Assembly (NCBI RefSeq): GCF_014851395.1
Contig: NW_024040707.1
Coordinates: 12,188,187-12,252,186, forward strand
Direction: 5' to 3'
DNA: 64,000 nt
Origin: Micropterus salmoides
Taxonomy: Eukaryota; Chordata; Actinopteri; Centrarchiformes; Centrarchidae
The translations under genes were made by a program, and so were the position numbers. The notes under the pieces were generated by a model, which worked only from the letters and a program-made list of their open reading frames with translations, ran no database searches and was not told the DNA's origin. Position 1 is the first letter of the stretch, and each line of letters opens with the position of its first letter. Positions 1-26,870 of the stretch are shown in pieces.

Positions 1-95
1 TCCAACTCAGGACGTAGAGCATGCCGTCTTTTAATCATGGGGTCCTCCACTCCACATGTCAGTGTGCTTGGGCAAGACACCAAACCCCAAATGTT
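1..95. repeat. Fragment of a tRNA-derived teleost SINE
   Basis: The segment contains the phrase 'gggcaagacaccaaacccc', which resembles the middle part of common teleost tRNA-derived SINEs; a related 'gagcaagacacttaacccc' occurs at about 22117. It is cut by the window edge. It would lie in an intron of the minus-strand TRAM gene. Between it and the first TRAM exon at 649 I see nothing else recognisable, only AT-rich intron. Confidence 0.4.
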
Positions 96-648
96 TGTGT
101 AAAAACAGGAAGGAATAATACAGCAAAACCTGTTTCAATGTACCTGTTTTCAGACACACATGAAAAAGAGTCATTTGAAAGAGACATATACTTTTAAAGA
201 ATCGTGTTCAATGCGATCCACAAAAAGATTTTTATTTTTGGAAAAAATATATATAATTTTTTTTTCTATTAATAGTATCCCACAGGGAATTGACGTCAAA
301 GACAGACAATGTCAGGAGAAACAGGAGCATTGTTTCAGTCCTTACGCTGTAGCTCACATGCAGGGAGGATTGGACCTGATTACCTACAAATGGCTCACCA
401 AAACTTAATCACGGACCAGAACAGAGCAGACACATGAGGCATTATTTGATACTGTTGAAATGAAAAAACTAAACAATTGCAGTGAGTACACAGGCGGAGA
501 GATTCTGCACAACTTCTGTTACCCTCATAATAACATGTTTATACACAAAAATGAAAAGTCAAAACAATAAGCCACTGTGTGCAAACAACAACAACAAACA
601 CTGTGAGCCAAAACAATGGCTACTGAGTTTGGACGCTGATGTACTCAC

Positions 649-1935
649 GTCAAGAATATATTCTTGTATCAAGGCATGAAGGATGACTGCAATAAGCAGG
701 TAGAAAAACACAGTGGCCATATCTTTAGGGCCATACTGGTACAGGTTCACTGACTCAATCTTTTCATCTGCAAAAAAAGGAAAATAAATGCAATGTTAAA
801 ATCTTAAATTCTAAACATCAACTAAAGAGCCAGAATAAACAAACAACGAATTTTCAAGGAATTGCAGTAAACTGAAATGATCACGGGTCCTATAAATTTT
901 AGCTCACCAAGAACTTGTGTTACGTTGTACTGGACTGTGATGAACATGATGGCAAACTTTGCTGTGACCTGGAACACAAAGAAACAAACAGGATTACTGG
1001 TCTGATTCTGAGGCAGAGGAAAGGTAAAGGCATAAACAGAATGTCGTACAGACTGCATTCACGTTTTACTCGTTGAGTATCAAACTGTTAAACAATTGTG
1101 AAAAATTTAATCATCATTTCATGCACATTTGTAATGAATGAGGACTGCTGTGTCACTGCAAGACTCTGAAACCACTGACTTCCATAACTGGGGTCTGGGG
1201 ACCTCCAGGGGCTGCCTGGAAGGGCTCCCAGGTGTCTCTGGCAAAATGAGGTATATTTTAAGTTCACTTCCATTGCTACAATGACTCTCATTGTGTCTGG
1301 TGGACTGTGAATTTTCACTTTCTCCGGAGTTCAGGCATTGGTAACTATGTACTAAGCAATAACTCATCTTCAAACAATCTTATTAGTTTTCACAATATGT
1401 TCGGCTTGGTGGCTGGGTTTGGGTGGGGACAAGTTAGTGAGGGGGACGCTATCTTGTTTCATTCAAATATGGCTAGGTACGAGCTACAGTCGAACCACAC
1501 CAAATGTGTAGCATACAGACTGACGTTTAACGTTAGCCTGGCTAGCTTGTTGCCAACGGCCAGCTACATGTATTGGTTTGCCATTGAGACAATGGATTAA
1601 TTAGCCGACTGGTAAAATGACCTGTTAGCTCTGCCACTGGGCCTTCTCGCCATCTTCTTTGGCAATCAGTGAGACACATGAGAAGGGAAGGAGAAAGACA
1701 CGCTAGCGCCCAGCCCCTGAGTGCTCCTGTCATGTCAGCTAACGATAGTTTTCAGCCGCTAACATCACTCAGCTAACCACAGCTCCTGCGCCTTTCCTGT
1801 GCAATCACACAGTACCTCGAACATCAGGCCGAGGAGGATTATCATGGCCAAACACGAAACCATGTCTGCGTGATTCTGGATCACAAACTCGTGGCTCAGC
1901 ACCGGCGGGCTCTTGTTCTTCTTGCGGAAACCCAT
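649..1935 (-). CDS. tram1: TRAM1-like translocating chain-associated membrane protein, N-terminal part (3 exons, partial)
   Basis: Coding exons on the minus strand are 1935-1816, 968-908 and 767-649. The phases join exactly (120+61+119 nt) to give 100 residues. The start MGFRKKNKSPPVLSHEFVIQ and the later GPKDMATVFF and ILHALIQEYILD stretches are the TRAM family signature. These proteins are multi-pass ER membrane proteins that sit beside the Sec61 channel and help signal sequences and membrane segments insert. Hydrophobic segments are visible at about residues 27-47 and 77-97. All three donors are GT and the two acceptors AG. ESVNLYQYGPKD and the N-terminus look closer to TRAM1 than to TRAM2, as I recall those proteins, so the paralog call is likely but not certain. 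The remaining exons, including the TLC domain, lie beyond the left edge. Confidence 0.88.
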
Positions 1936-2759
1936 GGCTCACGGACGCGGCTCTCCCCCTCTCTGGTTCCTTAGCTGCCGTTACGGAGTCTAGCTGGGCT
2001 GGAGCTAGCTTTCCCCCGCTGAACGTCTCAACTGATGGGTATTTGCTCTAGTCTGGGCTGATCGCTCCACCGCAGTCCGTAACTTAAGCACAGTGAAGCC
2101 GCTGCTCGTGTGTTTAAAAACAGTCATGAAGATGCACCGTTTCCCAAACACTACACCAAAACACCCACTTCTCCCCGCCCCCCTGCCTGGTAAGTCAGCT
2201 GACGGTCCCTCCCACTTCAAAACCCCATTCATGGTTCGCCCAGTGTCCCTGACGTAGAAGGAGAACCCAGGCCCGTGGTACCTTCACGTACTCCACGTAA
2301 GGGCCCAGTTTGCAATAGGACAGATGTAGGATAGTTTAATTCTAGTTTTAATGCATAATTAATATGTTAGATTTTAGCACATACTAATAGATCCGTATGA
2401 AAATGGTACTCTATATCATAACAGCACGGCTGGATTAGTAACAGGGAGAGGCGGGCAATTGCCACACACCCCAAGAACCCCAGGATTGTGGTAATTCACA
2501 CCATGAAAGTACAATATAATCTGATGGACGTCCTGCATTACCCACTTTTATGAGCCTGTAGATGACCCCAAACTCTAGTTTTAAGACCTTATTATCACTT
2601 TATACTTTTGTGTAGCCTACTTATCTAATTTATTCTGTGCTCACAAGGTACATATTACAGAATGACATAGTCCATCTATATCATCACCAGTCAGTCACAT
2701 GGCTGGGGCTGACATATAGATGATCACAGTCACACCTACAGGCACATCTTCTGTGTACA
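1936..2759. other. TRAM1-like 5' UTR/promoter side and adjoining intergenic DNA
   Basis: The DNA immediately upstream of the minus-strand TRAM start (about 1936-2260) is GC- and CpG-richer than its surroundings, as expected for a housekeeping promoter and 5' UTR. No TATA box is obvious, and the transcription start cannot be fixed by eye. From about 2330 to 2759 I see only AT-rich intergenic sequence. Confidence 0.35.
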
Positions 2760-3665
2760 CTTACACAAAGTCAGGGATGTTGCAGGCATCAGGTGTATGA
2801 TTAAACAATTATACCAAACAGGTGCTAATAACCACCAATTCAATATGTAGGTTGAAACACAATCATTAACTGAAACAGAAACAGCTGGGTAAGAGAAAAA
2901 CAACTGGGTGAGGAACAACCAAACTCAGCTAACAAGGTGAGATTGCTGAAGACAGTTTGTTGTCAGAAAACATACATTTAGGCAACAATGAGTACAGCAA
3001 AAAGACACAAGGTGGTTATATACTGCATCAGCAAGGTCTCTCCCAGTCAGGAATTTCAAGGCAGACAGGGGTTTCAGATGTGCTGTCCAAGCTGTTTTGT
3101 AGAAGCACAAAAAACAATCAACGCTGAGGACTGTAGACGCAGTAGTTAGCCAAAGAAACTTACTGCAGCAAATGAAAGACACATCATTTACCTCCCTTCG
3201 CAATTGGAAGATGTCCAGCAGTGCCATCAGCTGGAGCAGAGTGGAGGTTCTCTGCAAGTCTGGGGGTGCATTTATGCAAATAGAGTTGGGGATAATGGCC
3301 TTCTCAATGCTGAGAGGTAGAGGCAGATCATTATTCATCATGCAATACCATTAGGGAGGCATCTGATTGGCCCCAAACTTATTCTGGAGAATGACAAGAA
3401 CCCCAAACAACCAGCAAAAATCTTTGACTTAAAGAAGACCAAGGAGACCTGGAAGTGATGGTTTGGCCCTCACAGATCCCTGATCTCATTATCATCAAGT
3501 CTGTCTGAGATTACACGAAGAGAGTGAAATAACTGAGGCTGTTCTCCAAGATGTTTGGGCCAATCTACATGCCTATTTCCTAAAGGCCTACATAACGACT
3601 TTTTTGTTCATCACTAACACACTAGACATTATTCAAAGCTAGTGGGGACAAAATATTGGAAATAG
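2760..3665 (+). mobile_element. Decayed Tc1/mariner-like element
   Basis: Several stretches read as pieces of a familiar fish Tc1-like transposase. In the plus-strand frame at 3172-3240, SLRNWKMSSSAIS resembles the Tc1 helix-turn-helix region. Downstream text around 3330-3500 (misread of 'gattggccccaaacttattctg' and 'gaagtgatggtttggcc') corresponds to the C-terminal catalytic part. Stops, frameshifts and a large internal deletion near 3230-3260 separate the two halves, so it is non-functional. Any reading frame on the opposite strand here is a shadow of the element. Confidence 0.6.
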
Positions 3666-3739
3666 AACACAATTACTACTTTCTTTTGGGTATTTATTTC
3701 ACTTGCCTGTGGCTTATTAATTTATTTTGAAAAAAGTGA

Positions 3740-4130
3740 CCGGAAGTTGCAATTTTCTCTGCTTGGCTTTCCCGTTGAAAGTGTAGGAAATACGTGTTGT
3801 CACCCTTTTATATACAGTCTATGGTTATCACAGTGGCTTTAAAGCGTTGTTTTACAGATTTTATGGAGGAAACCAACAGTAAGGTAACTTTATGCTAACG
3901 ATGGCGTTGACACATTATCCCATCATTGCTGTGATGATAAATTAAACGTTAACGTTACCGAACGTCAGCTAACATTTTTACTGCCTTCACCATTGGCTTA
4001 ACGTTAATTGACATTAACTTGATTGAGATTTTCTTTGAGGCATTAGAGGCGCTCTTAACCATCTAAAGAAAGAAAGCTTTTGTAAAAAAAAAACGCTAGC
4101 AACAGCTAGTCATGTTAATGAATTCTTTTA
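3740..4130. other. Intergenic stretch with ETS-like site, shared 18-mer and AACGTTA motifs
   Basis: The stretch holds GACCGGAAGT (ETS-like core), the reverse complement of CATAGACTGTATATAAAA at about 3805-3823, a short open start MEETNSK followed by a GTAACT donor-like site near 3885, and several AACGTTA motifs. This looks like a promoter or repeat-derived promoter, but no downstream exon could be connected to it. Confidence 0.25.
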
Positions 4131-4326
4131 ATGGTGGCGCATAGATAAGATGCTTGCCTTTGGTGTGGGAGACCTGGGTTCAATTCTCACTGTGAGACAT
4201 CCATTGTTGTGTTTCAGAGGAAGATACTTATCCCCTAGTTCTCAGCCCGTGCGACCTCTAACATGTATAGCAATTATAAGTCGCTTTGGATAAAAGCGTC
4301 AGCAAAATGAATAAATGTAATGTAAA
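4131..4326 (+). repeat. tRNA-derived SINE with conserved 3' tail
   Basis: The head resembles a tRNA and has a Pol III B-box-like GGTTCAATTC at 4177-4186. The tail 'taagtcgctttggataaaag' followed by 'aataaatgtaatgtaa' is the same 3' end seen at about 22172-22222. Shared tail plus Pol III head identifies a tRNA-derived SINE family common in teleosts. Confidence 0.7.
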
Positions 4327-4474
4327 AAATACCATAAGCGCCTAACATAAGTCATTAAGCATGACCGATTCAATTGGTACCGTTCATTATTGTAACGTTA
4401 CTCAACAAGTTGCAGCCGAGCTCAAAGAAAGATTCAGCTGACTCAAGTTGAATACAACACTTAACGTTAAGTTA

Positions 4475-4624
4475 CTAATCTTTGACGCTAGAGGTCAGTA
4501 TGAGACCGATCCGGGGCATCAGCTGCCTGGGATCATTTGCCAGATCATTTGAATTCAGCCAGTCCATCGCGTTGATATCCAGCAAGGACAGCCCAAATCC
4601 TTCCTCTTTCCATTCCTTACACAT
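4475..4624 (-). CDS. Possible small ORF or orphan exon (49 codons), function unknown
   Basis: An open frame on the minus strand starts MCKEWKEEGFGLSLLDINAM and ends LILTSSVKD before a TAG stop. The amino-acid composition looks protein-like rather than repeat-like, but I do not recognise a family. No clear splice acceptor or donor defines it as an exon. It could be a chance frame or part of an unannotated transcript upstream of the tRNA gene. Confidence 0.12.
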   Translation of the reverse strand: MCKEWKEEGFGLSLLDINAMDWLNSNDLANDPRQLMPRIGLILTSSVKD

Positions 4625-4713
4625 CAGTACAATGCAACTTCCCTTAATCAACAAAATTAATGCTTATAAATAGGGTAGACATAATAAATACTATTAGCGT
4701 ACATGATTACGTA

Positions 4714-4786
4714 GCCCGGCTAGCTCAGTCGGTAGAGCATGAGACTCTTAATCTCAGGGTCGTGGGTTCGAGCCCCACGTTGGGCG
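4714..4786 (+). tRNA. tRNA-Lys (anticodon CTT)
   Basis: The 73-nt sequence folds as a complete cloverleaf. The acceptor stem is GCCCGGC with GTTGGGC, including two G-U pairs, and the discriminator base is G. The D arm has the A-box TAGCTCAGTCGG. The anticodon stem TGAGA/TCTCA encloses the loop CTCTTAA, placing anticodon CTT at 4747-4749. The T arm GTGGG/CCCAC encloses TTCGAGC, with the B box at 4765-4774. No intron and no encoded CCA, as expected for a eukaryotic tRNA gene. A TTTT run at 4793-4796 fits a Pol III terminator. Confidence 0.95.
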
Positions 4787-4792
4787 CAGATA

Positions 4793-4796
4793 TTTT
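4793..4796 (+). terminator. Pol III terminator of the tRNA-Lys gene
   Basis: A TTTT run lies 6 bases after the discriminator base of the tRNA, the usual place for RNA polymerase III release. A second TTT follows within a few bases. Confidence 0.55.
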
Positions 4797-6353
4797 CGCT
4801 TTCGTGGCTCCACTGCGCAAAACCTTTCTAACATAAAATTTAACACTGCTCAGTTTCTGTGGGAACACGGGAGTGTACTCAACAGCTGTGCAGTCTTGTC
4901 AATACTTTATTAATTTGCATTGTATTGAAGGATTTTTGCAATGTTTTGAAACCCCCTTTTCACATCTGTGAAGGAGTAATACTGGAAAAGCCTATCACTG
5001 TAATGCAGTCTCATATGGCCCGTCCACTGCTGAAAACAACACAGTGACCACAAAAACTGCAAACCATGTGTAGCATAAAATAACACTGTTATTGCTAAAT
5101 TGTGTTGGTAGTAATGTAGTTGGTAATGGATGGATACTTAAAACATTTTCTCATATTTGGACACATCATTTATGTCTCTGGAGCAGTAAACAATATAATA
5201 CAATCCAATCCTTACATATTGCCCGAGTTCAGTCGACAACTGATTCATTGTCAGCAAAATGAACATTTAAGTGTCTACCACATTGGGTGTATGGCAGGGT
5301 TATTAGGTCTATAGAGGAATTCATTACATTATGTCTTTATGGTCTTTATGTATAGAGTATTTTTCTGTGGTTGAATGTGAAAAATACAACATAAATGGGT
5401 GCTTTATCCTGCTGTGTTTAATTATTATTAATGTTACAGCACAAGCGTACAGCACAAACAAAGAAGAAACCCTACGCACACTGTATTCAAAGCTCCTTCA
5501 GTGTTTTTTAAATCACCTTTTAGTTTTAGTATTCCTTCTCACGGAGGAGGAGATGGGGAGATATATATTTTTGTTATATCCACTACATGGGCTTGTACAA
5601 ATATTTTCATGTTTGGTTAACACTCCCTGGGCCATTAAATATCACGGTTATTACAGCAATATATATATAAAAAGGCATGATTCCTCAAAACCCTTGGTCT
5701 TTTCCCCTTTCTTTACAACACACCATAAAGGTGTTTTGACTGTGTAATTTCTCTTTTTAGCTGTCTAATTTTCTTCTTTTTTCTTCTTTTTGCAGACGGA
5801 ATTGCTAAAATAGGTGAGAAGCTACAGTCTGTCTTTTCTCTGAAACAGCCAAGAGGGAGGGAGGAGTTTAAACAAAGGCCCTCTCCACATAAAAAAAATG
5901 GAGGCTTGTGCAGAGAAGCCATGGTGTTCTGCTCTTCACAGTCTACATGCTGCCATTTCTACTTCTAAAGCCTTCAAATAAGACAACTACCGCCAGATTC
6001 TACACTTGGAAGCTTAAAAACATTGTTATATGGGGTTTGTATGTCAAAAATACTCATACTAATAATGTTATTTTGTGGTTTTAGGCCTAGCTCTCTGCTT
6101 ATTTTTCTTCCCCTGTCTCTGACACTCACAGTGCTGCCCCTGCCTGCACTGAACAAAGATAATTACTCAGGAAACATTTCGGCCAATCAGACGAGGCCTT
6201 GTATCCTGCCTGCGAGGAAAGCGACCAGTCAGGATCTGGCTAACATCACTGGGGCCTGATCGCCTTGCCTGAAGAGCGGAGCCTTCCCCGGCTGAGGGCT
6301 GAGAGTGTCCTCCATGTTTTATAAGTGTTGACATAACAGTGTGTCAGGCAGCC
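4797..6353. other. Intergenic / ZMYND8 upstream region
   Basis: The stretch contains no recognisable protein-coding exon. At 5757-5795 a strong polypyrimidine tract ending in TGCAG is followed 18 bases later by a GTGAGA donor, so 5796-5813 could be a non-coding microexon; this is speculative. The sequence just before the ZMYND8 start (about 6240-6350) is moderately GC-rich and is presumably 5' UTR. Confidence 0.3.
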
Positions 6354-24245
<17,892 letters not shown>

Positions 24246-25290
24246 CTGCTACACTACAGATACACTCACACATTTTGCAAGGCCACTGTGGGGCTTGTCG
24301 TATCAGATGTGGCATCAAACTTAAAGCTTGAAGGCCTGCACCTCAGTGACAAATCACTTTGTTTTTTCCATTCCCATATGTATGTGCTTGGTGGACATTT
24401 TTTTATTTTTTATTTTTGTTCATCTCATTCACTGTTCTCACAAGTCTGTGTTCAGGTGGATTCATCATGTGAAAGTAGTCCGTCTGGAAAAATTTTGAGT
24501 CTGTATGTTTTCATTCTGTAGTTTTGTTATAGCTCTATTACCACTTGTTTCAAGCAAGATTGTATCAACCCACAGAATATGTTCTACATTAACATTTTCA
24601 ATGCTGCTCTTAAGTACTTCATGGCTGTTTTGATTTGGTTGATTGCTCTCCATATTATGAGACAAAACATAGAAACAGCCATCAGCAGTGGATATGCATT
24701 TATCATGTGCCATCAGAGGTATTTTGAGTTATGCAATTTTCATCTTTGTTTTAAACCATGTCTGCTTCGTGTCAACTTACGTATTTTGAGTAATGCGGGT
24801 TTAAACATGTTTTCAACTGCGTCCTCTTCATATCAGTGGTAGCATTTTTGGCTTATACCAGTTTTGTATTGTAGTTCCACATTGTATAGACACACATAAA
24901 AAACATCTGTGATTTATTAAAAATAACTAAAAAATTTAAACTGTACAAAGTTTTTGTAAGAAAATACCTAAACAATATTTATAGTGTTGTATGTTTTTTT
25001 TTTTTTTTATAGTATGTTTAAAGAAATCACATTTCTATGTGTCTAAACAAAGTTATTTGAAAATAAATTACTTCACATGAATGTCAGCTTGAAGCAAAGG
25101 CTCTGGTTAACCAGGTATCCAAAGCTGATATAAATCCTGATCAGACAGTGTCTAAGAACTGGGTAGGCATAAATAGAAACTGCATTTTGGCTGGCTATTA
25201 TTTTCTGTGAGCATGTCTGTTTTGAGCTTGTGTCGTTAGTGTTTACATATTGTACATACAATAAATGGACTCGTGAAGAAAAAATAAAAA
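24246..25290 (+). terminator. zmynd8: ZMYND8 3' UTR and poly(A) signals
   Basis: The 3' UTR follows the TAA stop at 24243-24245. AATAAA hexamers occur at 25062-25067 and 25260-25265, and an AATAAAAA follows near 25280. Either of the first two would place the gene's end within about 0.1-0.3 kb of the presumed DIDO1 first exon. No coding sequence is visible in the stretch. Confidence 0.7.
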
Positions 25291-25389
25291 TGCCCTGATC
25301 AACTTAACACATTGGACCTTGATTATTTTAGTGTCAGACGTCTTTCCATTGAAACTGATGACCTCCAATCAAACGATCGTTGATAAACT

Positions 25390-25544
25390 AAGGATCACAG
25401 GAAACCACGGTGCTTTCCGGCTGTGCGGGAGTATCGCGAGATTACGTATCGGCAAGGCTGATAAAATGGAAGGCTGTACTTGCTAGCTAGGTAACTAGCA
25501 CAGCGAATCTATTAGGAACTGGAAATTAATCATTTGCCTCCAAG
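25390..25544 (+). promoter_or_regulatory. dido1: Presumed DIDO1 promoter and non-coding first exon
   Basis: This is the only stretch between the ZMYND8 poly(A) signals and the first DIDO1 coding exon with CpGs and gene-start character (TATCGCGAGATTACG near 25433, a motif resembling the TCTCGCGAGA promoter element). The text CTCCAAG at 25538-25544 followed by GTATGA is a good donor. The exon start cannot be read from sequence alone. Confidence 0.4.
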
Positions 25545-25648
25545 GTATGATTTAAATTTTCCTCAAGGGGTTATATATATACAAGCGTGCATCATTTAAT
25601 TCGTGTTTCGGCATCGTTGGAGACGATTAGCTTCGCAGCGTCTTGCAT
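25540..25648 (+). repeat. DIDO1-side copy of the inverted duplication
   Basis: This 109-bp segment starts at the presumed DIDO1 exon 1 donor and matches 20617-20875 in inverted orientation, apart from the microsatellite expansion there. Here the TA tract is only about 10 bp. The two copies are 4.7 kb apart and flank ZMYND8 exons 15-20. Confidence 0.85.
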
Positions 25649-26254
25649 TAATACCAGGTAACGTAGTAACTTAACTGCTAGCTAGCGGCTAGTTCAATTA
25701 GCTGCAGAGAACAATGTCGGTCGTCACCAGGAAAAAAGATTCATCTACCCCTTTACGGAATAACAAGGACGCTTCGTTTTCGTGCTTTATAGCCGACTGA
25801 GGTCTGATAGTGAAACTACTATGGGTCGTTTCTGTTTTGCTAACGAGTGTAAATTTAGACCACTAGGACGTTGTGTACTGCCCACCCATTTATCAGGACT
25901 GTTGAAGAGTTTTTGCATAAATAAACCATCTGCACCAGGGTGATTTTTCCATGTGAGCAAAAGACATAACGGTAGCGTGTAGGCAAACTCTTTAGGCGTT
26001 AACACATCAATAAATAAATATCAGGCAACTAACGATAGATATGGATATCAGAACTGTATGGGTTTTGTAAACCCAGATAGCCTCTCACGTCACGTTTTCC
26101 AGTGCTAAATGTGTTAGACCCATTGTCATTATTGTTATTCATTCCCAAACCCAATTGTTTTTACCTTTCTCCTCTTCATCTGTAAAACTGTATAAAATAA
26201 AGCCCCAATGCTGACTTGATTGAGTCTGGTCAAGGCATACAGATTTATATATAT

Positions 26255-26560
26255 ATATATACACTCAGTAGCTAAAGCGTATGCCGTCTAGTACAACAGC
26301 CCTGCATATAAATCCTACCTTCATGAAGGTTATAATGGAATGAAAACTGCTTGTGGTGCTGTTGAATTAGTAGAATCGCCTCTTAGTATAATACAACTCA
26401 ACATTAACACAATATCAAATCAACACTTTTCGCAAACAGATTTAACAAAAGTGATCATTATAACCTTTTTTTTGATGTGTGGGTGTGACAGTTGCACAGT
26501 GGTTGTATTAGACCACATTAGTTGAACTGGCAATTAAGTGCATTTGAGTTTGAGTATGAG
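26255..26560. mobile_element. Probable short DNA transposon relic in DIDO1 intron 1
   Basis: The left end TACACTCAGTAGCTAAAGC, the internal 'aatcctaccttcatgaaggt' and the end 'ttagttgaactggcaattaa' resemble a non-autonomous fish DNA element that begins TACACTCAGTGGCC. It is diverged, and its terminal repeats cannot be shown by eye. Confidence 0.4.
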
Positions 26561-26687
26561 TTTTGGAATGAACCTTTCAATGTGGAGTGGATGGACAGAT
26601 CCCACAGCAGTTGGTATTCGTAATTGAGTATTGACTCATCATGTAATGTGGATTTGTTGGTGTGTTTTTCCTTCTTAATTTACCCAG

Positions 26688-26769
26688 GTGCAAAGAGAGA
26701 CCAGTGGAATGACACTTTACATGTCCTGAAAATTGAGCTTTGGCGGCTGCCTGCTCATTGGTTGTATAG
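26688..26769 (+). other. dido1: Possible DIDO1 5' UTR exon
   Basis: A pyrimidine-rich acceptor ending TTTACCCAG precedes 26688 and a GTACCT donor follows TTGTATAG at 26769. The piece is not open in the DIDO1 frame, so it would be untranslated. No transcript evidence is available. Confidence 0.35.
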
Positions 26770-26870
26770 GTACCTACATTTAGTCCTCATGTATCTTGCC
26801 CAATAGTTAACATTCCTTTAAACTTAGTACTAACAAGTTATATTTTCTGGGGTTTACAGCCTTGTTACCT

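Noticed and set aside
2925..3341. 138-codon minus-strand open frame
   Set aside because: It runs antisense through a decayed Tc1-like element; the sense strand carries the transposase remnants.
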